Part shown: in pieces, positions 12,029 through 22,678 of the stretch
Layout of the letters: every line of letters starts with the position of its first letter
Numbering within the stretch: position 1 is the first letter of the stretch
NCBI GenBank assembly: GCA_016508695.1
Contig: VNKQ01000007.1
Coordinates: 1,674,001-1,738,000, forward strand
Direction: 5' to 3'
From: Hyphodiscus hymeniophilus
Taxonomy: Eukaryota; Ascomycota; Leotiomycetes; Helotiales; Hyphodiscaceae
Length of the DNA: 64,000 bases
Notes under the pieces: generated by a model
The model's input: the letters and a program-made list of their open reading frames with translations, nothing else
Told to the model about the DNA's origin: nothing
Databases searched by the model: none
Made by a program: the position numbers and the translations under genes

Positions 12029-12700
12029 TCACGAAGTCCTTCGGCGAACATCTCGATCGTGACCAGCTTCACCCCTGATCGCCTCAGTGATCAATTCTCG
12101 TAGAGCATTTTGACCACCCTCGCCTTCGAAATCCTCACGTTGTGCCAGTTCCTCGATTCGTCTTCGAAATTCAGGATCTACTACTTCTCCCTCTTCTTCT
12201 GGGACCATTGTGCCAATATTGACCGAGACTCCTTCGGGCAGAGGTGGAGGAGCACGTCCTCCATTCGTTCCGTTTGCGATGGGAGGGGGGACTCCATTGA
12301 CCAGAGCACCATCCCCTTCCAGTTCCTTAATTCGCAGATAGACTGCAACCTCTGGAAAATCTCCATCTTCTTCGATCTTCTCCCTGGCCGTCTTTCCGTC
12401 ATCGCCTCGGACTGTGATATCTGCGTGTAGCTCCTCTACCAAAACCTTCGCACACTCCATCGTTTCTGCCGCATAGAGTGCAGTCTCATTATCTTCATCC
12501 TTCAAGTCGACGTCGACGTGCAATTCGTTAACCAGCGTTCGGAGGAGGTCCAGGTGATTGTAGGACGCAGCTGCGTGCATGAGCGAGTAACCATGCTCAT
12601 CTTGGGCAGAAGCAAGAGAAGGATCTTCGCGGAGAACTGGGATGAGCCTATTTGGACTATCTGCTGCGAGAAGGAACACATTCGGCTGTGGTGCAGACAT
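12029..12700 (-). CDS. Ankyrin-repeat protein, small
   Basis: Intronless, 223 residues. About residues 38-105 form ankyrin-like repeats (HGYSLMHAAASYNHLDLLRTL; DNETALYAAETMECAKVLVEEL; DGKTAREKIEE). An acidic, Pro/Gly-rich linker (APPPLPEGVSVN) and an acidic/charged C-terminal helix (PEFRRRIEELAQREDF) follow. Small fungal ankyrin proteins of this layout exist widely, some acting as dedicated chaperones (for example yeast Yar1 for ribosomal protein S3), but the similarity is not enough to transfer that role. There is no signal peptide or membrane segment. It is convergent with RPP40, with stop codons 10 bp apart. Confidence 0.85.
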   Translation of the reverse strand: MSAPQPNVFLLAADSPNRLIPVLREDPSLASAQDEHGYSLMHAAASYNHLDLLRTLVNELHVDVDLKDEDNETALYAAETMECAKVLVEELHADITVRGDDGKTAREKIEEDGDFPEVAVYLRIKELEGDGALVNGVPPPIANGTNGGRAPPPLPEGVSVNIGTMVPEEEGEVVDPEFRRRIEELAQREDFEGEGGQNALRELITEAIRGEAGHDRDVRRRTS

Positions 12701-13143
12701 GTTTGTTTTGTTCCTACCGATGAAAAAGACTCAGGATCTTTGCTGTATTTTTCTGGTTTACAGAATTGTATGCCTGTCAAAAAATATTGTGGAGGCAAGG
12801 CTGTGGTGTACAATACTCGGTCGATGATTGGCTCCCTTGCTACACCGTAGAGTCACGCCTTCCCCTTCAAGGTCAACAAGGCCGTGGATTTCAGCTTCCT
12901 CAACCATGTTTAGGTAGTGGCCGGCGGCGAAGAGTCAGAAGGTTGGAACTTTCTCTATTTCAATCCATTCAAACTTTATAAAGAGAGATACGTCAGGAGA
13001 TTTGCCTCTGAATGATTTTCTTGAAGCAAGTCACACGAAAAGTTTTCTCTCCCCTCTCAGTCGTTTGGTCAAGCGTGTCAAGCCCTGCCACTATCAAACC
13101 TCAAGTCATCTCTCCTCTAATTCTCCATCGGAACATCGCAATC
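12701..13143. promoter_or_regulatory. Divergent promoter region, ankyrin gene and TRL1
   Basis: 443 bp between divergent start codons. It contains an in-frame ATG at 13012 that extends the TRL1 frame by 44 codons without acidic residues; otherwise I recognise nothing specific. Confidence 0.5.
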
Positions 13144-15606
13144 ATGGCAGGCACAGGCAAGATTCCTTATGCTTCGCAAGATGTTCAAGAAGTTCAAACT
13201 CTACTTCGCAACTTGGAAGGAAGCACAAAGAAGGATAAAAAGTCTTTCAGCTGCAAGAGAACCACCTTCGCAGCACATGGATCTCCATCAAACCTCACCG
13301 TTAATTCATGGCGCTTTCAAGATTGGGATTACAAACGGGACGACCTCCCAACCTACGCTCGAGGTATTTTCACAGGCAAGAATGAGAAGGGTCAGCCTGA
13401 AATCGCCATCCGTGGTTACGACAAGTTCTTCAACACAGGAGAAGTCAATGCTACAAAATGGAAAAGTATCGAAGCTAACACTCTTGGCCCATACGAATTA
13501 TCCTTGAAGGAGAATGGATGTATCATATTCATTAGTGGCCTGCATGATGATTCCCTACTTGTTTGCAGCAAGCATTCGACAGGTCCAAGAGGTGATGCTG
13601 ATATCAGCCATGCCATGGCGGGAGAGAGATGGGTTGACAAGCAGCTCAAAGCAATTGGAAAAAATCGCCAAGATTTGGCCCGGGAGTTGAGAAAGAGGAA
13701 CGCCACAGCGGTAGCTGAGCTGTGTGACGACGACTTCGAGGAGCACATTCTCGCTTACGGAAAAGACGTGGCGGGACTTTACCTTCATGGTATCAACATC
13801 AACCTTCCTGAGTTTATGACATATCCCGGTGACCAAGTCCAGGCATTTGCGGCAGAGTGGGGCTTCCGTAGGACTGATTTTCTGGTTATCGAAGATATCA
13901 AGGAAGTTAAAACTTTCCTCGAAGGAGTCGCTGAGACCGGTTCATATAATGGACGAGATGTCGAGGGTTTTGTCATTCGATGCAAGGCTCGTGAAAAGAC
14001 TGGCTCCCATTACTCAGACTGGTTCTTCAAGTACAAGTTTGAGGAGCCGTACCTTATGTATCGACAATGGCGGGAGTGTACGAAGTCTTTAATTGCCGGA
14101 AAACCACCCAGATTTAAGAAGCACATCAAAATCACCGAGGAGTATTTGCTTTATGCTCGGAAACGACTTGCAGAGCATCGAGGTCTGGCCAAGGATTACC
14201 AAGCTAATCATGGTATCATTCAACTGAGAGACGACTTTCTCAAGGAGAAGAATCTCAAGGGTTCAGATATCATTCGGCAAGAGTATGCTGCGATTGGAGG
14301 TGCACCTCAGGATGTTAGCAACAACATCATATTGGTTCCTATTGCTACCATCGGTTGCGGAAAGACTACTATCGCGGTTGCGCTCCAGCAGCTGTTTGGT
14401 TGGGGTCTTGTACAAAATGACAATATTATGGGCAAAGGTAGACCACCTCGATTTACAAAGGCAGTTCTCGACGAGTTGGAAGATAAGCCCGTATGTTTTG
14501 CAGACCGAAATAATGCTGGAAAGCATGAACGCAAGCAGATTCTCGACGATATCCGAATCCCTCGCCCCGAAATCCGCCTCGTTGCTCTTAATTGGGTCCA
14601 CTCCCACGAGGGTCTCGACAAAATCCGCCAGGTCACCCAGAATCGCGTGTTGGCCCGAGGTGACAACCACCAGACTATACAGGCTGCGACCGACAAGAAA
14701 AAGGTAATTGGAATTATGGAAGGGTTCATTAATCGATACGAACCCTTTAATCCCTGGTCCTCCCCTGACGACGGTTTCGACAATGTCATTGATCTTGACC
14801 CTACCCAGGAGTCCCGAGCGAACTTGGAGACTGTCATTGCACAGCTACACAATTTGTACCCCAAGCTCTTCAACGACATGCCAACGAGCGAAGACCTCGA
14901 CGATGCTATCAGCTTTGCTCTCAGCGAGTACAGACCAGGTCTTCGACATGAAATTGGTGACCGGGGACCAAAGAATAACCGTGGCAACCAAAAGCAGGTA
15001 AGGCTCTCCTCCCAATTGCGGAACACGGAATAATTTCCCCAACAGCAGCAAGAAAACCGCGCTCAAGCCCCAAAGAAGAAGCGACCCTTAGAATATATGT
15101 CTGTCACCCTCCCAAAGAACGACGTCCTCAATGCCATGGGAATCGCATTCGCATCTGTTTCTTCCGAGAAAGCCAAGTTCTGGCGAGAATTGCAACAATT
15201 CAATCGTGTTCAACCTGAACTCCACGTTACGCTCATTCATCGTGCTTCCTCTGCTGCATATCCAGACCTCTGGCGCCGCTACAGCGAGATGCATGCCGAA
15301 GCCGGCAGTGCAGAGAACAAATTGGGTGATTGTAAGGTTCTGCTTGAGAGAATTGTATGGGATGGTCGTATAATGGCCATTGTTGTGCGACTGGTTGACG
15401 GGGGCGCCGGTGGTTGGGAGTCTGTAAATAAAGTGTCTCATATCACCGTTGGCACACGAGGCCCGGAGGTTAAACCAAAGGAGAGTAATGATCTGTTGGA
15501 GAAGTGGCTTGAAGGTGGAGGTGGTGATGACTCTGGCATTGAAGAGATCGCTATCGAAGGAAGACAGATAATTCAAGGTACGGTCAAGGGAGTCCTTTCG
15601 CGATAG
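13144..15606 (+). CDS. TRL1: Fungal tRNA ligase, trifunctional
   Basis: Joins tRNA exons after intron removal and also seals the HAC1-type mRNA in the unfolded-protein response. Exons 13144-14997 and 15046-15606 (intron 48 nt, phase 0) give 804 residues (yeast 827). Domains in order: N-terminal adenylyltransferase with the nucleotidyl lysine near residue 122 (LSLKENGCIIFISG) and downstream DVEGFVIRC and WFFKYKF motifs; a central polynucleotide kinase with P-loop GCGKTT; and a C-terminal 2H-type cyclic phosphodiesterase with two H-x-T motifs (HVTLIH, HITVGT). The intron falls at the kinase/phosphodiesterase linker. The family start is MAGTGKIPYA at 13144; an in-frame ATG at 13012 could add a presequence-like leader. 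Confidence 0.95.
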
Positions 15607-17403
15607 CTTGTTAGGGAATGCGGATGAAAAGGGTTTGTGTCTATACTCTAAGGTAGTGGTACTTGGCTCGAAATATCGACCTTATCAAAATACAAGAAGC
15701 ATTACGAATCATGCATTCCATTTACTATGCTTTGAAACCACATCCTTGTCTCCTACGAAACAGAAAGCATTTCCATTCCATCTTGATAAATTAGCATCAT
15801 TTAAGCCCGTCTACGGACAAAGATCAATGGGTCTGAATCGCCTTGTGATACTCCATCAATGCCACCTCTACCTTGAACAATAAGGAGTTCTCTCAAGCGT
15901 CTCTTCTCATTATAACCTGTAAATATCCACCGTCTCTACAACACCACATCCGTCAGCATTTCAATCACACTCCCTCTCAGTGATAAGGATCTGTTCCAAA
16001 GCAAAGCTCAAAAGACCAGATGGTTAGAAAGCAAACCTAGAAACGGTAACGGAACAACTAACCTCATGCTAAGCTACGACTGTTCTCTGTATAACTTACC
16101 AAACTACCCCCAGCATTATCCGGCCACCTCTCCAGCGGCCCGCTCAAACTCGACATCCAGATTTCAAAAGAAGAGGGGCACTCCATCCATGATCCAGATG
16201 TGTATTAACGGTTTTGCATGTTCGTGATGGACCATGGACAGTAAAGGGAGCGAGGGGCCGTGTTTGAGAGTGAGAGGAGCGCGGTGATTTTCTCGCGAAA
16301 GTGCATAATGAGAAAACCAGCGAAATTTTTAATTTCGCTGTTGACGTGGACACCAAGACTGACCAAGAACTCTGGGACATAACTTAACCCTGTTTTGCGG
16401 AAAGTACAATCCGCCTTGAACTCTCAAACGAGGCATCGGAGCTAGATGTGTACTTTATTGAAACCGAGTCATTCAGAAACAGCCCTGGTGAGGCGATGAC
16501 CAACTCTGAATCTTGTGCCCAGCTTCCCTACTTCCGTCAAGAACTGCCAAGGTTGCGGAAGCTTTGTGATAGTTCAGCGAATGAGAAGCTGAAATAGTCT
16601 TCTATTCGGCATATTGATCATACGGTTTAGTTATTGGCAGAAGCGTAAGCCGCTACGCTCTACGTGTAGGCTGGAGACCGGTCATACGGAAAGATTCTTG
16701 GCATGATTTGGAGTCTCGATGAGTTCGAGGGGACCCGTAGCGAAAGTCGACAGTTTTGTCATTCTGGAAGGAGTGGATGTACTTGTACAAGACTCGGAGA
16801 GTTTAGATGTTTGACAAATTTGATGTAATTTCTACACATCAATGAACAGTGTTGTCTCGTAACGATATTAAATAGCTGGACCCCTCGCATTTGACAAGGA
16901 AAGCCGTGAATCAGATTTAGAACCATACTGACATTCCTGCCCAATGAGCAGCTAGATATACGTCTCATGGAACACAACACATCTGAAAGACGATGTAAGG
17001 CTGAATGCAGAAAAGTACTTGTGAAGGAAATCATTGTTGTCTGATCGGACTACCGACCAAGCCTTGTCAATTGTAGGAGCGCCAAAGACCACTCGGGGTG
17101 TACTCTGGCTATTCGGACCCGAAATCAACTCCGCGATATAGTAATTTCAAAGAATGAGAAGTAAGAGCGATGAACGGTGAGAAGATGCCTGATCTTACGG
17201 GCATTTCATGCAGACATCTGCGTGTACTTGTGGGAAAAGTAGCAAATCGTGCAACTTTCATATGCAGTATAAACACAGCCCACAACCACCTTCGTCGCTA
17301 TGCAACGCCCCACAAACAAATCAACGCCTCAAATACGCCTTCCAGACTCCAGTAAATGCCCAGTTGTTCATCATCATCATCGTGCAACGACTAGAATCCT
17401 CTC
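15607..17403. other. Gene-poor region between TRL1 and the 108-residue protein gene
   Basis: About 1.8 kb with stops in all frames and no reading frame that can be spliced into a recognisable protein. Small inverted motifs occur (for example around 16644-16661), but nothing convincing. It should hold the TRL1 and 17404 3' UTRs. No tRNA gene or transposon ends were seen. Confidence 0.5.
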
Positions 17404-17829
17404 CTACTTCAAAAGAGGGTCACCAAATTTCGCTACATTCAGTCAGCCTGCTTTTCAGGTACTCTACAAAGTAAAGCTTACTAGAATCCCAGTTCTGATC
17501 TAGCAAAGAACCACACGCGCGATCATACTCCTCATGGAACTTCTTAGTTGACCAGCTTGAGCCAGGAGCTCCATGGTTGACCTTGGCAGCACTGTCCCCG
17601 TTGGATCGGCTGGAGTTTGCTTTATGATTGGTATCGCCGGAGTCGATGGGAGACTGAAGTTGAATTGACGAAGATGGACCAGCGGAGGAGCTCGGAGCTT
17701 CGGGAGGAGAATCTGGAGCTTCCATCATGATTTTATCGGAGGAGTCTTGTGGGGATGGTGATTGCTGTGATGCTAAGAACGTTAGATCTAAGGGTAGGGA
17801 CAGGCAGCAAGTTTAAGCTTACATAACAT
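17404..17829 (-). CDS. Small conserved-looking fungal protein of unknown function
   Basis: Three exons on the minus strand: 17829-17823 (7 nt), 17772-17482 and 17432-17404, giving 108 residues. Donors are GTAAGC, acceptors are TTAG and TGTAG, and intron 2 has a good branch-point motif (CTGAC). The N-terminal two thirds is Ser/Pro/Gln-rich and disordered. The end, WSTKKFHEEYDRACGSLLDQNWDST-KFGDPLLK in sense, looks like a compact conserved helix plus tail. Splicing of intron 2 is what creates the GDPLLK terminus; the unspliced frame ends in junk. I do not recognise the family and infer no function. It is divergent from the SUZ gene at 18123. Confidence 0.6.
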
Positions 17830-18122
17830 TTAGTTTGTGGGCCTTACAGTCAAGCTTCTCAAGGCAAAAATTTCAGTCCTCAAGTGAGAAATGGAGTGAA
17901 GATTCCTCAGTCTCAATCAGAGTCTTATGGTAAGAGTAGGTAGGTAGGTAAGGTACCTGTAGTCAAGCTTTCCCCACAGTCGGTCCTTGTTGGCTCCAAA
18001 TTCCAAGCGACGTTTCGCCGACAGCACCCGCCAAAATTCCCGTCATTACTGTACTTACCCATCAGATCCCTCCTTCTGCGAAGTGTGCAACACTTCCATA
18101 ATTCCAACAAACCCTGCCAAGC

Positions 18123-18941
18123 ATGAGTAAAAAGTCAGCTGTTCCAGATGCTTGGGACGATGACTGGGAATCACAAGCCGATAAAGCAGATGCTCAGGCG
18201 GAAAAGGCAAAGGCCGAAGAGCAGGTCAAGGTGTCCAAGGCTGAGCGTCTAGCTCGACACGCCGAGACAAACAAGAAGATCTGGGAATCTGCGTAAGCTT
18301 CCTTTGCATTCACTGATTAGAACAGTAGCTAATCTCATTACAGGGAAACCCCCGAAACGTTCCATTTTCTCGCAGCGCGCGACAATGTTCCCCTCAAAAC
18401 CGAATTCAAGCCTGCCCTCAAGGTACTCAGTCGCAAACCGGTTGTGCAGAAAGTAGACCCTGTTACTGGATTGGCGAAGATGACATTGGACGATGAAGAT
18501 GACGAGGAACTACAGAAGAAGGATAAGCCTACTCCGGGGCAGTTACGGCTCCAGGCGCAACGACAGCGTGATGAAAAGCAAAAGAGATATGAAGAAGCTC
18601 GCGCAAGAATTATGGGCACAAAATCCGGAAGCTCTACACCTGGTGCTGTGACCCCACCAATCACGCAGGAAGATGGCAAGGGCAATAGAGGCAAAGTCCG
18701 AGGTCGGGACCATCGAGTAGAGAATCGACGACCGGATAGTCAGTCTGGCTCCAAGGAATTATTCGATCCGAATTATACACCAAAGCCAGGGGTTCAAATC
18801 CAAAAGCGCGATGGGGAGACTTCACGTTCAGGAACTTCGACACCGCGACACGAAGAGCAAGTTATACGTGCGCCTAAAGGACCAGATGGGACTGGTAGAG
18901 GAGGATTCGGGTTCGCGCATAGGGGTGGGAAACCGAGTTGA
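18123..18941 (+). CDS. SUZ-domain protein
   Basis: Exons 18123-18292 and 18344-18941 (51-nt intron, phase 2) give 255 residues. The N-terminus (AWDDDWESQADKAD) is acidic and followed by a charged coiled-coil-like stretch. A SUZ-like segment (LRLQAQRQRDEKQKRYEEARARIMG, residues ~145-170) resembles the short RNA-binding motif found in SZRD1 and R3H-SUZ proteins. The C-terminus is Gly/Arg/Pro-rich (GPDGTGRGGFGFAHRGGKP). A role in mRNA binding or translation is inferred only from the motif. I considered eIF3j because of the WDDDWE start, but the rest does not fit. It is convergent with NAR1, with 14 bp between stop codons. Confidence 0.8.
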
Positions 18942-18955
18942 TTCTCTGCGCTAGA

Positions 18956-20756
18956 TCACCAACCACCACCAATCTTCCCGGCTATCTCTATCACCTTCTG
19001 GGTATCACCGACGTCCTTCCCAACATCGCTGACTACTGCTCGATAGCTCGTGTACACCAATCTTCCCAAATCTATGCCTGTTGCGCTCGCCCAGTGGGCC
19101 AGGGTATCCTTGACGTGTGAAGGAGAAATTCCATCTACCAAACCATCTCTTTCATCCACTACGGCATCTTCCTCAGCGCTATCTTCTCCGGAGAAATAAG
19201 CCTCATCCACTTGAGCCAACCATGCCTTTTGCTCTTGAGGGCCTGCCTTAAGCTCGCCAACTCCACGTCCTGTGATCACAGGATCGTCAGGCTTGATCTG
19301 TCCACCGCCGTTCGTACAGCCTCCAGGACAAGCCATCACTTCAACGTAGGCATATTCTGGCCCATTAGGCTTGCCTCCAGGCTTTCGGGCGCTCCCAATA
19401 GGCTTACCACCCGGCATTCGAGATGGTCGAGCTGGCTTGAGTTTCCGAACAAGATTCTGGATATTGCGAAATCCATAGTACCGCGCAGCCTTGATCAAGA
19501 TGTCACCTGCTGCCGATGTAACGGTGTATTCCACAACATCAGCGTTTCGACCTCGAGTCGTCTGAATCGTTGCGTCTTTATGCTGAGATGCAAATGATTG
19601 CAAAATGTAATGTAGGTTTCCTCCGGAGGTGCCAGCAACTGGCTTTACATTATCGCTTCGCCGCCGCGGTAGTGGAAAGAGGAAAGAGTTTAGCTTTGGG
19701 TCGGGGAATGGAATTCGAGAAGCTGGAGATAGTGGTGTTCGTGGTAAAGTGGAAAAGTCGACTCGTCTGGAATCTGCAAGCATGAGCAACTCCTTGCTGG
19801 TGATGACACAGTCTACGTCGCGTACTCCACGAGTACCAGTCCCTTCCCAAACTGCGTCAGTTAATTCCTCTCGACTTGCTTCGAGCTTCTTATCAAAGCA
19901 GGGCATTATAGCGACATGCCATATCCTATCAGGAGAGATCCCAAGCTTTCGGCTCAATGTCGTCTTCAACAATGTTCCCATTAATGCTTGTGGTGATTTC
20001 AGCCGTGATAAATGTGGTAGAATATGCGGATGCGTCTTCTCGGCATAGCAAATCCACCCAGGACATGATGATGTGAGTATCGGCTTCTTGGGCTGCTTCT
20101 CGGCCGCACCATCCTCCAGCCCATCGTCCTTCTCTCCGGCAAGTATCGAAGTCATAACCTCATCCGCACCCAGCACCAAACATGCTTCCCGCGCAACATT
20201 CGTATCCACAACCCATTGAAACGAATTCCTGTAGATAGCCCTATTCTTAATCCCCTTCGGACCACTCAGTAATTGCTCAATCATGTATCCTGCCTCTCGT
20301 TCCGTGACTCCAAAAGTAGCAGCAATACTTGCGCGAGACTGCGGACTCACACTCGCCACATAGATCCTGCCTTCGCCCTCTAGGTTCTCAATGCCAATAC
20401 CCGTTCCAGCAGTATTACCATGTAGCCGTAACGCAGGCGCGGAATCCAGCTCCTGTAGAACTTCGGTATGGGATTGCATAGAGACGAGCACTGCTTCTGC
20501 GGATGTGACGCAGCCGGAGCATGCTAGGCAGTCTGTGAGGGAGATTTGGGCGGGTGGGCGATCGGAGGCGGGGAGATCGGTGTTGAAGGAGACTTCGTAT
20601 TCATTCTGCAGATGTCAGGAAGAGCATCCGTATGTGGGAGAGGATTGTTACATGTTCAGAGGATGGTTTGGCAGGCAACGTCTCGACTGGCTTGATGCAG
20701 GCGACGCCTGGCGATATAAAATCATTCAGATCGTCTGCAGATAAGATTGCACTCAT
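18956..20756 (-). CDS. NAR1: Cytosolic Fe-S cluster assembly factor, iron-only hydrogenase-like
   Basis: Late-acting component of the cytosolic iron-sulfur assembly (CIA) pathway that hands clusters to the CIA targeting complex. Minus-strand exons 20756-20652 and 20605-18956 (46-nt intron) give 584 residues. Cluster ligands visible are Cys20, then the CLACSGC triplet (Cys61, 64, 67) of the N-terminal [4Fe-4S] site. The C-terminal site cysteines lie in TSSCPGWICYAEK, IMPCFDKK and MACPGGCTNGGGQ. The last block is diagnostic of the hydrogenase-like family. Gly/Pro-rich insertions between conserved blocks (around GKPIGSARKPGGKPNG) are common in filamentous-fungal members. It is divergent from the membrane-protein gene at 21139. 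Confidence 0.94.
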
Positions 20757-21138
20757 CTTGCTGATGTGGAAGTAGGACCCTCTGATAAAGCTCTTGGGTC
20801 TATCAAAGGACGAGACATAAAATTTGTAGGCAAGTTTTGTGTCGCCTTAGGAGTTGTTCAAAAAGTGTAGGCCGAATCTCGGCGCGTTTGTAATCGCCAA
20901 TATTTCTCTGGTAGCTCCTTATGGTGGCGTTGACGGGGATGATCGACCCCGCGCTGCTGCGTAGATGCCTCGATTTTGTCTGTTGCTGCCTTGAATGACG
21001 TTGAACCGATTTTGGCTTGGCTCCTTCAGTTCTGTTCCTGGAATCTATACCCCTTGACATCCCTCCGTTCCATCTCCATTTCCAAACACCAAATTCATTC
21101 CCAATATCACAGACTAAAATTCCACGACAAACCCAATA
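20757..21138. promoter_or_regulatory. Divergent promoter region, NAR1 and membrane-protein gene
   Basis: 382 bp between two divergent start codons; the half next to 21139 is pyrimidine-rich, as in a leader. No specific site is recognised. Confidence 0.45.
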
Positions 21139-21839
21139 ATGGATGTGAGTCTGCCACAAAATTCATCCGACCATAGGAGCCAACGACTGACAATTGCAGG
21201 TCTTCTACGGTTACACCTATGGCTCTGCAGCATGGTTTACTCTCCAGAGCATCCCATTGATCATTTCTCCAACAATAATAATCACACTTCTCTCTCCTGA
21301 AGTTCGGGAGGCAACACGTTAGCTGTCCCGCAAGTTCCATTGAGCGAATCTGACACAAAGTAGCCATTGAAGAATACTTCTCAAGGGTCTTGGGCTTGTC
21401 CTTACTGACTCTGGGAATCTTGGTTGTCCTTCTTACCGGTTCCGTCCCATTGACCTCTTCCTTCTCAGAGAGTATGTCTCCCAAATCATACCCGATGTTC
21501 ATTCACTAACCGATCACAGCCGCTGGAGGAGTGTCGACCGACCTCGAAGATCCCAAGGCTCCCTACGCCGTCCCAGTCCTTACAATCTCATTCTTCTACC
21601 ACGCCGCAAACGCATTTATCTGCTATGCTCGCTACACGGGTAGTGGGCAGACAAGTTTTGTGCTGGGCGGGATAGGCTCTGCTACGCTGGCCTCGGTGGG
21701 CTTGTGGTGTATTCTTTTTGCCAGTAGCAGTGGAAGGATTAGCAGGAAGACAGGTGCAGACAAGAGGACAAGTGGTTTCCCTTTTGGCAACAAGGAGTCG
21801 GCTTCTGCGAAGAAGAAGCAGATGGGTAAGGCTTCCTAA
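21139..21839 (+). CDS. Small four-helix membrane protein, unknown function
   Basis: Exons 21139-21144 (6 nt, ATG GAT), 21200-21317, 21361 (or 21364)-21471 and 21520-21839 give about 184 residues. Four hydrophobic helices are visible: around AAWFTLQSIPLIISPTIIIT, VLGLSLLTLGILVVLLTG, VPVLTISFFYHAANAFICYA and FVLGGIGSATLASVGLWCIL. A basic Ser/Lys-rich tail follows, ending KKKQMGKAS. The acceptor of intron 2 is ambiguous by 3 nt (AAG or TAG) and only swaps one or two residues. Proteins like this are common as hypothetical proteins in filamentous fungi; I know no function. The tail ends in a lysine-rich segment that could sit on the cytosolic side. Confidence 0.8.
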
Positions 21840-22678
21840 GGGCGGGTATGACATTTGCCGGCTGGATTTCCCAGACGAGTTGATAGGACGAAGTGATGTA
21901 CGAATATGCGCTAAGCAATAGATGCCAGCAGAGACTATTACGTGGTCGGAGAACGATGCATCTGAAGCACATGTAAATGATAGTTCGGATCATCTTGAAA
22001 GCTGAGCAGTATTCTAAAACAGTTGTCCAATGCGGAAGCATTCACACCTTAATTTTGAGTGATCAGGATATAGTTCTTGCGTTTATTGAAGGTCACGCAA
22101 CACTAGAGAGCCTACTGGATGTAAGGTATTTTCTTGTCAATGAATCCGTCATGCCTGGTACAGTACCCCGCCTTAGCAACAATCTCTTGACGGACTCTCC
22201 CATTATCCGTAAAGCCGTGTCTCTACTAATGCCGCAGCATTAGTAGAGACACGGCATTGGTAGACATACGGTACTAGGCATCGGAGATAATGAGCTTGAA
22301 GCCGAATTCAGTCGATGAAGGCCCAGGTTACCTAGGTAGGTACCAAAGATAACGCAATGCACAAATGCATCTTTCCAAGTCTGAGCTGCGTAATGGAGCC
22401 ATGGCCCATTGACACTGAAGACATTCCTTACGGTTTATTGTGGCGTCTTGTTACATTTCACTCCGGGGTTTGCCTGGCTACTTTCAAGCCGGCGTCATAG
22501 CTCCAAGGGATCTGGTGGATGTGTGGGGCGGAATCTGGGTAAACACATTCTGCATCTCCATTCAATGGGTTTCTCGTATCAAGACTACTTAAGCAAGCCT
22601 CGATCTCGATCTTCTTCAAATTACAATTTCTGTTCAGAAACTACCCCACTACCCCACCAACAATCAGTCGCATCAATC
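21840..22678. other. Intergenic region holding a perfect hairpin and a CCTAGGTAGG motif
   Basis: No gene seen over about 840 bp. It contains the inverted repeat at 22214-22255 and a TACCTAGGTAGGTACC element near 22329. The last ~100 bp before 22679 is the likely aldo-keto reductase leader. Confidence 0.55.
22214..22255. repeat. Perfect 19-bp inverted repeat with 4-nt loop
   Basis: Left arm GCCGTGTCTCTACTAATGC at 22214-22232 and its exact reverse complement at 22237-22255, separated by CGCA. A further CCGTA (22207-22211) and TACGG (22266-22271 region) flank it as a short outer match. It lies downstream of the membrane-protein gene and upstream of the aldo-keto reductase. It could be a palindromic remnant of a small mobile element, a structured RNA or a chance palindrome fixed by gene conversion; there is no evidence to choose. 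Confidence 0.9.

Noticed and set aside
16640..16690. AGCGTA...TACGCT small hairpin in the gene-poor region
   Set aside because: Only a 6-bp stem; common by chance.
18123..18941. First read as eIF3 subunit J because of the WDDDWE-like start
   Set aside because: The rest lacks eIF3j blocks and has a SUZ-type segment and Gly-rich tail instead.
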